Assembly (NCBI GenBank): GCA_026388655.1
Contig: JAPLJI010000075.1
Location: 1 to 36,938, forward strand
Direction of reading: 5' to 3'
Origin: Pseudomonadota bacterium
Lineage (GTDB): Bacteria; Desulfobacterota; JAPLJL01
DNA length: 36,938 nt
Both the position numbers and the translations under genes were made by a program. The notes under the pieces are model-generated. The model worked only from the letters and a program-made list of their open reading frames with translations, was not told where the DNA came from and ran no database searches. This document shows positions 17,723 to 25,706 of this stretch, piece by piece. Position 1 is the first letter of the stretch; each line of letters begins with the position of its first letter.

Positions 17723-19672
17723 TTAGTCTTCATTTTTTTGAAAAAAAACCACCGCCAGAGGCGGCAGGGTCAGGACCAACGAATATTTTTTCCCATGCGC
17801 GGGGATCGGGCTCGCCTCCATTCCCCCGAAGTTCCCCTGCCCGCTGCCGCCGTATTCCTGCCCGTCGCTGTTCAGGGCTTCCCGGTATAAACCCGGTCCC
17901 GGCACCCCCACCCGGTACCCGTGCCGCGGGACCGGGGTGAAGTTGCAGGCCACCAGGACAAAGCGTCCCGGGTTCCTCCCCTTCCGGACAAAACTGATCG
18001 CGCTCTGATCGGCATCGCTGAAGTCGATCCACTCGAATCCCCCCGTCTCGAAATCCAGCTCAAACAGGGCCGGTTCGTCCCGGTAAAGGCGGTTCAAATC
18101 CTGGACCCACCGTTTCAGTCCCTGGTGCGGCTCGTACTCGAGCAGGTGCCACTCCAGGCTCTCCTCGTGGTTCCATTCCTTCCGCTGCCCGAATTCCCCC
18201 CCCATGAAAAGCAGTTTCTTCCCGGGCTGGGCATACTGGTAACCCAGGAGCAGCCTGAGATTGGCGAACTTCTGCCAGTCATCCCCGGGCATCTTGGAAA
18301 GGAGCGAGCCTTTCCCGTGCACCACCTCGTCATGGGAAAGGGGAAGAATGAAGTTTTCGTAGAAGGCGTACCAGAGGCTGAAGGTCAGGTCGTTCTGGTG
18401 GAACTTGCGGAAAACCGGGTCCCGGGAGAAGTAGCGCAGGGAATCATGCATCCAGCCCATGTTCCACTTCAGGCCGAACCCCAGGCCGCCGACATATGCG
18501 GGCCGGGAAACCAGGGGCCAGGCGGTGGACTCCTCGGCGATGGTCTGGACGGAGGGGTAACTGCCGTAGACCGCCTCATTCAACCGCTTGATGAAATCGA
18601 TGGCCTCGAGGTTCTCCCGGCCCCCGTGCTGGTTCGGAATCCACTCCCCCGGCTGGCGGGAATAATCGAGATACAGCATGGAGGCGACCGCGTCCACCCG
18701 CAGGCCGTCGAGATGGTAATGATCCAGCCAGAAGAGGGCGTTGCTGGTCAGGAAATTCCGCACCTCGTTCCGGCCGTAATTGAAGATGTAGCTCTTCCAG
18801 TCGGGGTGGAAGCCCTTGCGCGGGTCGGCGTGCTCGTAGAGACAGGTCCCGTCGAAATAGGTCAGCCCGTGCTGGTCATCCGGAAAATGGGAGGGGACCC
18901 AGTCGAGGATCACCCCGATCCCGTGCCGGTGCAGGACGTCCACGAGGTACATGAAATCCTGGGGGGTGCCGTAGCGGCTGGTGGGGGCGAAGAAACCGGT
19001 GATCTGGTAACCCCAGGAACCGTAGAAGGGATGCTCCATCAGCGGGAGAAACTCCACGTGGGTGAACCCCATTTCCCGGATATGCCGGGCCAGGGGCTCG
19101 GCGATCTCCCGGTAAGAAAGGGAACGATGACCGGCTTCGGGAACCCGCTGCCACGACCCGAGGTGAACCTCGTACACGGAACAGGGGGCGTCCAGGGCAT
19201 TGGACTTTTTCCGGTTCTGCATCCAGTCCCGGTCGTCCCATTGATATTCCAGGTCCCAGACGATCGAGCCGGTCCGGGGAGGGGTTTCCCAGTGAAAAGC
19301 CAGCGGGTCGCCCTTGTCCGCCTGGTAGCCATTGTACCTGGAAACGACGTGGTATTTGTAAATCGCGCCTTTGCCGATCCCGGGGATGAAACCCTCCCAG
19401 ATCCCCGAGCCGTCCCACCTGACCGCGAGCGGGTGAGACTCCGGGTTCCACCCGTTAAAATCCCCCACGACCGATACCTTCTCGGCGTTGGGGGCCCAGA
19501 CCGCGAAATAGGTCCCGGGCCGCCCGGACAAGGTTTTCAGGTGGGAACCGAGCTTGTGGTAAAGCTGGTGATGGCCGCCTTCCTTGAAAAGAAAAATATC
19601 GTAGTCGGTGAAATTGCTCCCCTCGTAAATCACGTTTTCCGCGGGAATGGTTTGATCGCTTTTATGTTCCAT
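17723..19672 (-). CDS. glgB: 1,4-alpha-glucan branching enzyme (GH13_9)
   Basis: 649 residues from ATG 19672; the track's 19678 start is a TTG two codons earlier, and no Shine-Dalgarno supports either. The CBM48 domain (about 35-125) has [20 protein letters not shown]. The GH13 barrel shows [20 protein letters not shown], the nucleophile Asp in [12 protein letters not shown] (about 325), the acid Glu in [10 protein letters not shown] (about 379) and the stabilising Asp in [14 protein letters not shown] (about 448). The all-beta C-terminal domain is complete. It cuts alpha-1,4 chains and reattaches them as alpha-1,6 branches in glycogen. First gene of the alpha-glucan block; glgA and glgC are not in view. 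Confidence 0.96.
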   Translation of the reverse strand: MEHKSDQTIPAENVIYEGSNFTDYDIFLFKEGGHHQLYHKLGSHLKTLSGRPGTYFAVWAPNAEKVSVVGDFNGWNPESHPLAVRWDGSGIWEGFIPGIGKGAIYKYHVVSRYNGYQADKGDPLAFHWETPPRTGSIVWDLEYQWDDRDWMQNRKKSNALDAPCSVYEVHLGSWQRVPEAGHRSLSYREIAEPLARHIREMGFTHVEFLPLMEHPFYGSWGYQITGFFAPTSRYGTPQDFMYLVDVLHRHGIGVILDWVPSHFPDDQHGLTYFDGTCLYEHADPRKGFHPDWKSYIFNYGRNEVRNFLTSNALFWLDHYHLDGLRVDAVASMLYLDYSRQPGEWIPNQHGGRENLEAIDFIKRLNEAVYGSYPSVQTIAEESTAWPLVSRPAYVGGLGFGLKWNMGWMHDSLRYFSRDPVFRKFHQNDLTFSLWYAFYENFILPLSHDEVVHGKGSLLSKMPGDDWQKFANLRLLLGYQYAQPGKKLLFMGGEFGQRKEWNHEESLEWHLLEYEPHQGLKRWVQDLNRLYRDEPALFELDFETGGFEWIDFSDADQSAISFVRKGRNPGRFVLVACNFTPVPRHGYRVGVPGPGLYREALNSDGQEYGGSGQGNFGGMEASPIPAHGKKYSLVLTLPPLAVVFFQKNED

Positions 19673-19678
19673 CAGCAA

Positions 19679-19972
19679 ATCTGAATGAATTAAGAAAATG
19701 TCATTGCGAGCCCGAGCCTATTGAGGGCGTGGCAATCTCAGAATCAAGTCCTGAAATTATCATTCCTTGAAGACAGTTTTTAAAGGAGCTTCGACGCATT
19801 TGGGCTGGATTACTCAGAGAATTACAGTTGGATTCTTTCACCTGTATTTCACAAACGGATTTTTTTGTAGTCTGCCGATTCATCGGCGGTTTTTCCGAAG
19901 AGCCCGATAAATCGGGCAACTACAGGAAATTTTAAAATATTTACTGCATTTTTCCGGATTGATCCTGGTTCT
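19679..19972. repeat. Intergenic region with interspersed repeats and dyads
   Basis: This gap lies between the epimerase gene and glgB. TCATTGCGAG at 19700 and GTGGCAATCTC ending near 19741 form a pair I recall from interspersed intergenic repeats in many environmental genomes (memory, not a search). GCCGATTCATCGGC (19874-19887) and GCCCGATAAATCGGGC (19902-19917) are two tight dyads with a related GATTCATC/GATAAATC core. The ORF at 19701-19919 is made of this repeat and I do not regard it as a gene. Confidence 0.5.
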
Positions 19973-21580
19973 TTAAATCACCGGCCGGAAGGAGAGAATC
20001 AGCTTGGGAATATCCGTGCGGGGAAAATAGACCTTCCCCTTCCCGATCAGTTCCTCTCCCCGATAAAGGCTGGCATGCAGGGTGGTCATGGTCGTGATGA
20101 AATTCAGGTATCGAATCCGCTTGATCCCGCAGATCCGGTATTTCCGGCCGGCATCCCCGGTCCAATACAAGTCGTAGACCATCCTCCGCTTCGGCGGCCA
20201 GAAAGCCATCTCGATCGTCCCTTCCATCGGGCGTTCCTGAGCGATCCCATCCATGCTAATAACGCCTTTCACCCGGCAGATGTTATCGCGGACAAATTCC
20301 TGGAGGTCCCGGGCCTCGGCGGTGAGGGAAAATTGCGCCTGGCGCTCCCCGTCCCGCTCCAGGTTGATCAACCCGGACATGGTTTCCTGGAATTTGAAAC
20401 CGAATTTCCCCAGAAGCTTCTGCTCCGAAAGTTCCGGCATCCACCGGTTCTCCTGGTACCAGCTGATCGTGTTTCTCCAGCCTGACTCAAAATCCGGGAA
20501 GGTGAAGACAAACCCCTTGTCCTTGAGCTTCTGGTTCGAGTAAACCGCTTCATTGATCCCGAAGACCAGGAACTCCGCGTCCATCTTTGGATAAAGTTCC
20601 GCCTTGAGATCGTATTTTTTGACCAGCGCCTCCCACCAGAATCCCAGCATCCGGGTGACATTTTTCATCACTTCCGGCCGGGAGATCACCGGGTAATAGC
20701 GCTTGATCAGCTTCTCGGGGAAAGGCAGGAAGGGCCGGAACAGCTTCAACCCGTAGGTTTCGCAGGCGATGTTAAAAACATCGCTGACGTTCTTGGCGTC
20801 GTCAATGGCCACGTTGAAGATCTCGCCGGACTCCTGGTTCTTCTGCAGGAGAAATACCGCCGCCCGGGCCATATCCAGGGCGTGAACATAATTGGACTTG
20901 GGCCCGCCCTTCAGACCCAGCATCCGGTTGGAAATCATCCCGAAAATTGGGGGCAGCAAAGCGTAATTGTGGGCAAGGACCCTGCCCTTGGGCCCGAAAA
21001 CCAGCCCGGGGCGGACGATGGTCACCACCGGGAGCTTGTTCTTTTTTATTCCCTGGGCCAGGTACTCGTCCGCCAGGATTTTGCTCTGCTCGTAGTTGTT
21101 GGTGGCCTCCACCGGCATGTCCTCGGTGATGACGCAGGGGGCGAACTTGTAGACCGAGCAGCTCGAGAAATGCACCATGCTCTTGACCTTCCCCTTGACC
21201 GCGGCCTCGTAAATCGTGATCACCGGGCCGGTGTTGATGGGCTTGATCTCCTCGAGGGGAAGGGAAAGGTCCAGGTTGGCGGCGGTATGGATGATCCGGT
21301 CCACCCCCCGGACGCAAGCCTCGAGAAAATCCCGGTCGCGGATATCACCTTCCCGGGTCTCAAAAAACCTGGCGTATTTCTTGTCCACCTCCGGGAAAGG
21401 CGCCCCCGGGCGGTCGGCCGCCCGCACCTTGAAGCCGAGTTTCAGGAGTTCCTGGACCACGAAGGTCCCCACGCAGCCCGCCCCTCCTGTAACCAGCACG
21501 GTTTCCGCCTTTTCCCGGGCCGCCGCGGCGCGGGGCTTCCTGGTTTTTATTGTTTTTCTGGTTGCCTTTTTTTCTTCCAT
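19973..21580 (-). CDS. Extended SDR (NAD-dependent epimerase/dehydratase) with extra C-terminal domain
   Basis: 535 residues. The first ~25 are Lys/Arg/Ala-rich (MEEKKATRKTIKTRKPRAAA), without membrane or signal character. The Rossmann fold starts with TVLVTGGAGCVGTFVVQELL (T-G-x-x-G-x-x-G for NAD(P)). GDIRDRDFLEACVRGVDRIIHTAAN, the Ser of VHFSSCSVY and the YEQSK catalytic Tyr-x-x-x-Lys (about residue 162) are all present, so it should be an active epimerase, dehydratase or 3-beta-hydroxysteroid-dehydrogenase-like enzyme. From about 390 to the end is a separate domain (FQETMSGLINLERDGERQAQ; GTIEMAFWPPKRRMVYDLY; TTLHASLYRG; KVYFPRTDIPKLILSFR) that resembles the region attached to cholesterol-oxidase-like GMC oxidoreductases. 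The substrate is unknown. No neighbour suggests a pathway. Confidence 0.82.
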   Translation of the reverse strand: MEEKKATRKTIKTRKPRAAAAREKAETVLVTGGAGCVGTFVVQELLKLGFKVRAADRPGAPFPEVDKKYARFFETREGDIRDRDFLEACVRGVDRIIHTAANLDLSLPLEEIKPINTGPVITIYEAAVKGKVKSMVHFSSCSVYKFAPCVITEDMPVEATNNYEQSKILADEYLAQGIKKNKLPVVTIVRPGLVFGPKGRVLAHNYALLPPIFGMISNRMLGLKGGPKSNYVHALDMARAAVFLLQKNQESGEIFNVAIDDAKNVSDVFNIACETYGLKLFRPFLPFPEKLIKRYYPVISRPEVMKNVTRMLGFWWEALVKKYDLKAELYPKMDAEFLVFGINEAVYSNQKLKDKGFVFTFPDFESGWRNTISWYQENRWMPELSEQKLLGKFGFKFQETMSGLINLERDGERQAQFSLTAEARDLQEFVRDNICRVKGVISMDGIAQERPMEGTIEMAFWPPKRRMVYDLYWTGDAGRKYRICGIKRIRYLNFITTMTTLHASLYRGEELIGKGKVYFPRTDIPKLILSFRPVI

Positions 21581-22092
21581 TTATTCACTCGCTTGCTTGA
21601 TTGATTAACGGCCGGGAACACCCCCAAAAGCTTGCCAGTCTTAGCTAGTCAATATATCGCACCCGGCGGAAGAAAACAATTGGATCTGGCTGGTCCCCGC
21701 TCCTTAAAAATGGTGGCTGCGGGTCTCAGCCCACGACGAGAAGTATTAAAATTTTCGGGGTCCGAGAACCCATCTTGAGGTTATCAACCCGAAAGGAAAA
21801 AGTGGCTGTCATTAATATTCCTGAGATTTTTAAATCTAAAGAACGGATGAGTAAAAAGTGAAAAGCAAGAAGTAAGAAGTAAGACGTAAGACGTTAAACG
21901 TAAAACGATGTAAAATTCAAACCCACTATAGATATTGTGTTGAAAAATCTTTTCTCCATCTATTGTTTTAATTCCGCATTCCTTCTTTATTTTCATATTT
22001 TTCTTTTAGCTTTTGCTTTCTAATGTTTGATGGTTTTTCTTGGCGGCTTGGAAGTAAAGCGTGCCCGGCTGCTCGGCTGCTAGTTTGGATGT
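21581..22092. other. 512-base gap with word repeats, no gene seen
   Basis: The gap contains the upstream region of the epimerase gene. A tract at 21849-21915 is built from the words AGTAAGAAGTAAGACGTAAG and TTAAACGTAAAACG. A second block at 22041-22085 (GGCTTGGAAGTAAAGCGTGC, then GGCTGCTCGGCTGCTAG) matches the block at 25636-25706. The ORF at 21784-21996 has no support from composition or homology. I see no RNA gene. Confidence 0.55.
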
Positions 22093-22482
22093 TTATTGAA
22101 TGTTCGCCTGGTTGATCACGAGCAGGGTTTTGTTTGTGTAGTGCGGTTTTTTGGTTCTATCTACATCAATCAGGTAGTCCCCGGCCAGCAGATATACCCC
22201 CCATTTGGAAAGGTCTTTATTCTCGGATTCTAGGTATTCCACCGCTTCTGAAATCATGGCAAAGGCCCGGCCGCCGTGATAAAGGCCGAAAAACATCGGC
22301 CCGTATTTAACCACCTTTTTCCCTTTGGCCAGGTCCCGGGCGAAGCTCTCATCCCCGATGGTGAAAATCGGAATTGCCACCCCGCCCCTGATCCAGGGGG
22401 ACGAATGGCGCCGAACCTCCATCACGCTCAAAACAGCCAGAATTATGATGATCGCGGCCAGCCCGTAAATTATCTTTTTCAT
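22093..22482 (-). CDS. Small membrane-anchored protein, function unknown
   Basis: 129 residues if started at ATG 22482, which has GGGGTGGG eight or so bases upstream and gives a clean MKKIIYGLAAIIIILAVLSV anchor; the track's start 19 codons earlier adds a charged leader without support. After the single N-terminal helix (signal anchor or uncleaved signal) there is a soluble ~100-residue domain with SKWGVYLLAGDYLIDVDRTKKPH and an ending TLLVINQANIQ. The text KGKKVVKYGPMFFGLYHGGRAF is glycine/aromatic-rich. I do not recognise a family. It is isolated by long gaps on both sides. Confidence 0.6.
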   Translation of the reverse strand: MKKIIYGLAAIIIILAVLSVMEVRRHSSPWIRGGVAIPIFTIGDESFARDLAKGKKVVKYGPMFFGLYHGGRAFAMISEAVEYLESENKDLSKWGVYLLAGDYLIDVDRTKKPHYTNKTLLVINQANIQ

Positions 22483-22659
22483 TTTCCCACCCCGAACCTT
22501 TTCAATTAAAAGTTGTTTTTCCAGGTATTTTCCAACCATTTTTCGAAAAAATCAAATAACATAGTACCGTGCAAAGGATGAAAGCAATGCTCCGCTTAAT
22601 CTCGACTTCTCCAAGCGTATTGCATATAAACGCAAACTTTTCTTATATTTACAATTCCT

Positions 22660-22779
22660 ATGCCAAAACCGCTGATCACTGATATATCCGCTCTGATCAA
22701 GGTGAAAAACCGGGAAAAGATCAGTTCGATCGATGAGCTGCGGAGAATTTGCGAACCAACGGTAACCCCCATTGATTGA
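22660..22779 (+). CDS. Possible 39-codon leader ORF overlapping the flavoprotein start
   Basis: ATG 22660 opens a 39-codon reading frame (MPKPLITDISALIKVKNREK ...) whose TGA at 22777-22779 overlaps the TTG start of the downstream gene at 22772 by eight bases. The downstream gene has no Shine-Dalgarno, and its frame is blocked just upstream by TAA at 22763, so translation could depend on ribosomes arriving from this ORF. The peptide is balanced in composition but unrecognised and has no ribosome-binding site of its own. It may be chance. Confidence 0.3.
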   Translation: MPKPLITDISALIKVKNREKISSIDELRRICEPTVTPID

Positions 22780-23956
22780 GAAAACCGAGGTTATCATCAT
22801 TGGAGCCGGCGCGTCAGGGTTGATGTGCGCAATTGAAGCCGGCAAGCGTCACCGCAAGGTGCTCGTTATCGATCACGCCGAAAAGCCGGGGCGGAAAATT
22901 CTGCTGTCCGGCGGCGGGTGTTGCAATTTTACGAATTACTATATAGATGCCAACAACTACATTTCCCATAATCCAAATTTCTGCAAGTCGGCGCTCAGCC
23001 GCTACACTCAATGGGACTTTCTGACCTTGGTGCAGAAGCATCACATCGCCTTTAGCGAGAGAGCCCATGGGCAACTCTTCTGTGACGGCAGTTCCCGTGA
23101 CATTCTGAACATGCTGTTATCCGAGTGCGACCAAGCGGGAATCTCATTTCAACTAAATTCGAAAATTGAAAAAATTGAGCAACCGGGTGAGCGTCATTTT
23201 AAAGTTTACAGCGACCGGGGTAATTATGCCTGCCAGTCGTTAGTCATTGCTACGGGTGGATTATCCATGCCCTCGATAGGCGCGAGCTCTTTGGGGTATG
23301 AAATTGCCGGGCAGTTTCAGATCCAGGCGTGGCCGCGATCTGCCGGCCTGGTTCCCTTTACTCTTCACCCGCAGGACAAAGAAAAACTTAAAACCTTGTC
23401 CGGTATTGCTGTTGATGCCGTGGTCAGTAACAAACGGCATAGTATTTGTGAAAACATCTTGTTCACGCACCGGGGGTTGAGCGGCCCGGCCGCCCTGCAA
23501 ATGTCGTTATATTGGCAGCCCGGCAAGGCGCTGACGATAAATTTATTGCCGGAGATTGATCTGGTTAATGCGCTGAAAGAACATCGGCAACAACACCCGC
23601 AGCGGAAGGTGAAATCCGTGTTGGCGGAATATTTACCTAAACGCCTGGTGGAGATAATGGTAAGGAGTGATCTTGCGGAAAACCCATTACAGACAACCTC
23701 TCACCAACAATTCAAGGAAATCTCGGCCCAGCTCCAGCAATGGACCGTCAAACCCAGCGGCACCGAGGGATACCGGACCGCGGAGGTGACTTTGGGGGGA
23801 GTGGATTGTAACGCGATTTCATCAAAGACCATGGAAGCCCGCCAGGTGGCGGGGCTGTTTTTTACCGGTGAAGTACTCGATGTGAGCGGCTGGCTGGGTG
23901 GTTATAATCTCCAATGGGCCTGGTCATCCGGCTGGTGTGCGGGACAGTATGTTTAG
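22772..23956 (+). CDS. BaiN/YhiN (HI0933) family flavoprotein
   Basis: 394 residues from TTG 22772, the only start possible because TAA lies three codons upstream. VIIIGAGASGLMCAIEAGKR is the FAD-binding G-x-G-x-x-G site at residues 9-28. KPGRKILLSGGGCCNFTN is the family signature (usually SGGGRCN; here a Cys stands for the Arg). VIATGGLSMPSIGASSLGY and the C-terminal GLFFTGEVLDVSGWLGGYNL complete it. Family members are NAD(P)/FAD-dependent oxidoreductases; most have no known substrate. This is the only plus-strand gene between 8.5 and 36.9 kb. Its codon use (more A/T third positions, CAA/CAG-rich) differs from the neighbours, which suggests acquisition. Confidence 0.9.
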   Translation: MIEKTEVIIIGAGASGLMCAIEAGKRHRKVLVIDHAEKPGRKILLSGGGCCNFTNYYIDANNYISHNPNFCKSALSRYTQWDFLTLVQKHHIAFSERAHGQLFCDGSSRDILNMLLSECDQAGISFQLNSKIEKIEQPGERHFKVYSDRGNYACQSLVIATGGLSMPSIGASSLGYEIAGQFQIQAWPRSAGLVPFTLHPQDKEKLKTLSGIAVDAVVSNKRHSICENILFTHRGLSGPAALQMSLYWQPGKALTINLLPEIDLVNALKEHRQQHPQRKVKSVLAEYLPKRLVEIMVRSDLAENPLQTTSHQQFKEISAQLQQWTVKPSGTEGYRTAEVTLGGVDCNAISSKTMEARQVAGLFFTGEVLDVSGWLGGYNLQWAWSSGWCAGQYV

Positions 23957-24200
23957 AAAGGGCGGAGGGCAAATTGACGAGTGACGATTTACGATTGACG
24001 AATGAAAACCTATTGTAGTGTTTTATAAAAACCTTGACAGTGATTATTTTTTCGTAGGGGAGCCCTTCAGGGTGAATCCCTTCAGGATGAACCATTCTAT
24101 TTATCCCGAGTAACATCGAGGGACTGGCTCCCTTTTCGGGCGGCTATAGAAAGCCGCCCCTACACCATCCAAATCAAGGCGTTTACAGATTTCCGATTAG
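23957..24200. repeat. Intergenic repeats and hairpin after the flavoprotein gene
   Basis: At 23971-24010 lies a word repeat (AATTGACGAGTGACGATTTA, then CGATTGACGAATGAAAAC) that is a near-copy, inverted, of 29807-29843. At 24138-24159 GGGCGGCT-ATAGAA-AGCCGCCC is a perfect 8-bp hairpin, possibly a terminator for either converging gene although no long U-run follows. Around 24055-24115 CCCTTCAGGGTGAATCCCTTCAGGATGA is a near tandem repeat. No gene seen. Confidence 0.6.
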
Positions 24201-25526
24201 CTAATACCGAGGGAAAAGCACATCTTGAGCGTAACCCGGCAAAAGGGCCAGGCCCAGCCCCATATAGGTGGCGGGAGGCCGCCGGTAGCCCTTGACCGGC
24301 TTCATTTCCAGGGCTTTCTGCGGACAGATTGAGGCGCAGATGCCGCAGCCGATGCAACGCTCCTTCTTATATTCCCACCCGGCTTCCTTCATTTCATGCG
24401 CTTTCATCGGGCACTTCTCCTGGCAGGCGCCGCAGCGGACGCATTTCCCTTCGTCCCGGACCGGGCGAAAGTGCGGCGGGGCGATCAGTCCGGGGGTATT
24501 AAACTGGCTGATGGACCTTAAAATCAGGCAGCAGCAGGAACAGCACGAACAACTGATGTTGGGCTGGTTCAATTCTATGTTCACCGACATCGTCACCAAT
24601 CCTGACTCCTGGGCTTTCAGTTTCTTTTCCAACGCTTCCGAGCGATCCACCCGGCGCATGATCCCCCGGGCAATCAGGAAATCGGCGAACGCCCCGGTTG
24701 ACATGCAGGTATCCCGGGGCAGGCCGCAGCCATGGCCGGAGTAGGCCTGGGATTGGCGGCACTGGCAGACCGCCAGGCCGAAGCTCGTATTTTCCGCAAT
24801 CATCTCGCTTAAGCGGTCGGAAGGAAGGGCCGCGGGGACTGCCTGGATGGTTTCTTCGATCGGGATATAGCGGGCGGCCGGCAGGGAGCGGTCTTTTAAA
24901 ATATCCTTGATATAACCCGTATTATATAAAGCCTCGTTCAACTCGCCGTGCTTCCGGCAAAACTCGTCATTCTTTCCTTCCATGAGGACGAGTTCGAAGG
25001 TGCCGGGGACGATGGGCATCAGCCCGTACTTCCTCGGCCGTTCTTTTATTTTCGGATACTCAACCCGGGGATTTCGGCTGGCCACGATGGCCATGACCAT
25101 CCGAACCTCCTCTTCCCTCATGGAGATTACCGTCCGCTTCTCATCCGCCATCCGGGCCAGGCCGGCCTCTATCTCGTCCACCGGCCGGTTCACCTTCCGG
25201 GAAATCGATTTAGCCGTTCGCCCGTAGATAAAAGGCAGGTGCTGGGCGATTTCGGCCTCTTCCGGGGTGAAGAGGTGGGCCACCAGGTCGAGAAGCTCCT
25301 TTTCCGCCGGCGGCCCCAGGAGAAAGGTCTGGGAATAAAAATCCACCAGTTTCAGGTGGGCCTCCGTGACCCCGGGGTTTTTTCGGGCCAGCTCGCGGAG
25401 CTCCGGACTCATCATCTTCAGACTGCATCCGGAAAAGGCATAAGGGGAAGCAGTCGCCAGGGCGGAGAGTTTCAGGAAGTCCCGGCGGCTCAGGTTTCGA
25501 AACGGACCCTTGGAATTGTTTGGCAT
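24201..25526 (-). CDS. Tat-exported iron-sulfur protein with two C-terminal 4Fe-4S clusters
   Basis: 441 residues. NLSRRDFLKLSALATASPYAF is a twin-arginine signal, followed by Cys (FSGC), so it may also be lipid-anchored. The middle (about 75-140: FTPEEAEIAQHLPFIYGRTA, then RPVDEIEAGLARMADEKRTV) looks like the winged-helix-like segment of a family of cytoplasmic iron-sulfur proteins. CQCRQ with later GCGLPRDTC, and the dense SCSCCSCCCLILR, are probable extra metal sites. The C-terminus carries two classical clusters: CVRCGACQEKCP and CIGCGICASICP. It would transfer electrons in the periplasm. The partner is unknown, because the neighbours are a flavoprotein on the other strand and the ychF block. 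Confidence 0.85.
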   Translation of the reverse strand: MPNNSKGPFRNLSRRDFLKLSALATASPYAFSGCSLKMMSPELRELARKNPGVTEAHLKLVDFYSQTFLLGPPAEKELLDLVAHLFTPEEAEIAQHLPFIYGRTAKSISRKVNRPVDEIEAGLARMADEKRTVISMREEEVRMVMAIVASRNPRVEYPKIKERPRKYGLMPIVPGTFELVLMEGKNDEFCRKHGELNEALYNTGYIKDILKDRSLPAARYIPIEETIQAVPAALPSDRLSEMIAENTSFGLAVCQCRQSQAYSGHGCGLPRDTCMSTGAFADFLIARGIMRRVDRSEALEKKLKAQESGLVTMSVNIELNQPNISCSCCSCCCLILRSISQFNTPGLIAPPHFRPVRDEGKCVRCGACQEKCPMKAHEMKEAGWEYKKERCIGCGICASICPQKALEMKPVKGYRRPPATYMGLGLALLPGYAQDVLFPRY

Positions 25527-25706
25527 TCCTTGAATTGTTTCACGATTTGGAGAACAAGTTTGAGAATTATCGCAATTAGATTTACTTTATCTCACTCGAA
25601 CCCTTGAATCCTCGTCCCCTTTGACTTGATTTTGTGTCTCGGCTGCTTGGAAGCGGCTTGTCCTGAGCCAGGTCGAAGGAAGCGTGCTTGGCTGCTTGGC
25701 TGCTAT
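25527..25706. repeat. Intergenic word repeat 3' of ychF
   Basis: At 25636-25706, read as GGCTGCTTGGAAG, CTTGTCCTGAGCCAGGTCGA, AGCGTGC and TTGGCTGCTTGGCTGCTA, the tract abuts the ychF TAG stop. It shares its flanking words with 22041-22085. The inner CCTGAGCCAGGTCGAAGGA piece is of a type I recall from dispersed repeats in other bacteria. No gene seen. Confidence 0.5.

Noticed and set aside
17921-19684. 587-codon plus-strand ORF opposite glgB
   Set aside because: Antisense shadow of a complete branching enzyme gene.
21784-21996. 70-codon minus-strand ORF
   Set aside because: Runs through word-repeat DNA, has no ribosome-binding site and no recognisable protein text.
22552-22845. 97-codon minus-strand ORF upstream of the flavoprotein
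   Set aside because: Overlaps the flavoprotein start antisense, no motif or ribosome-binding site.
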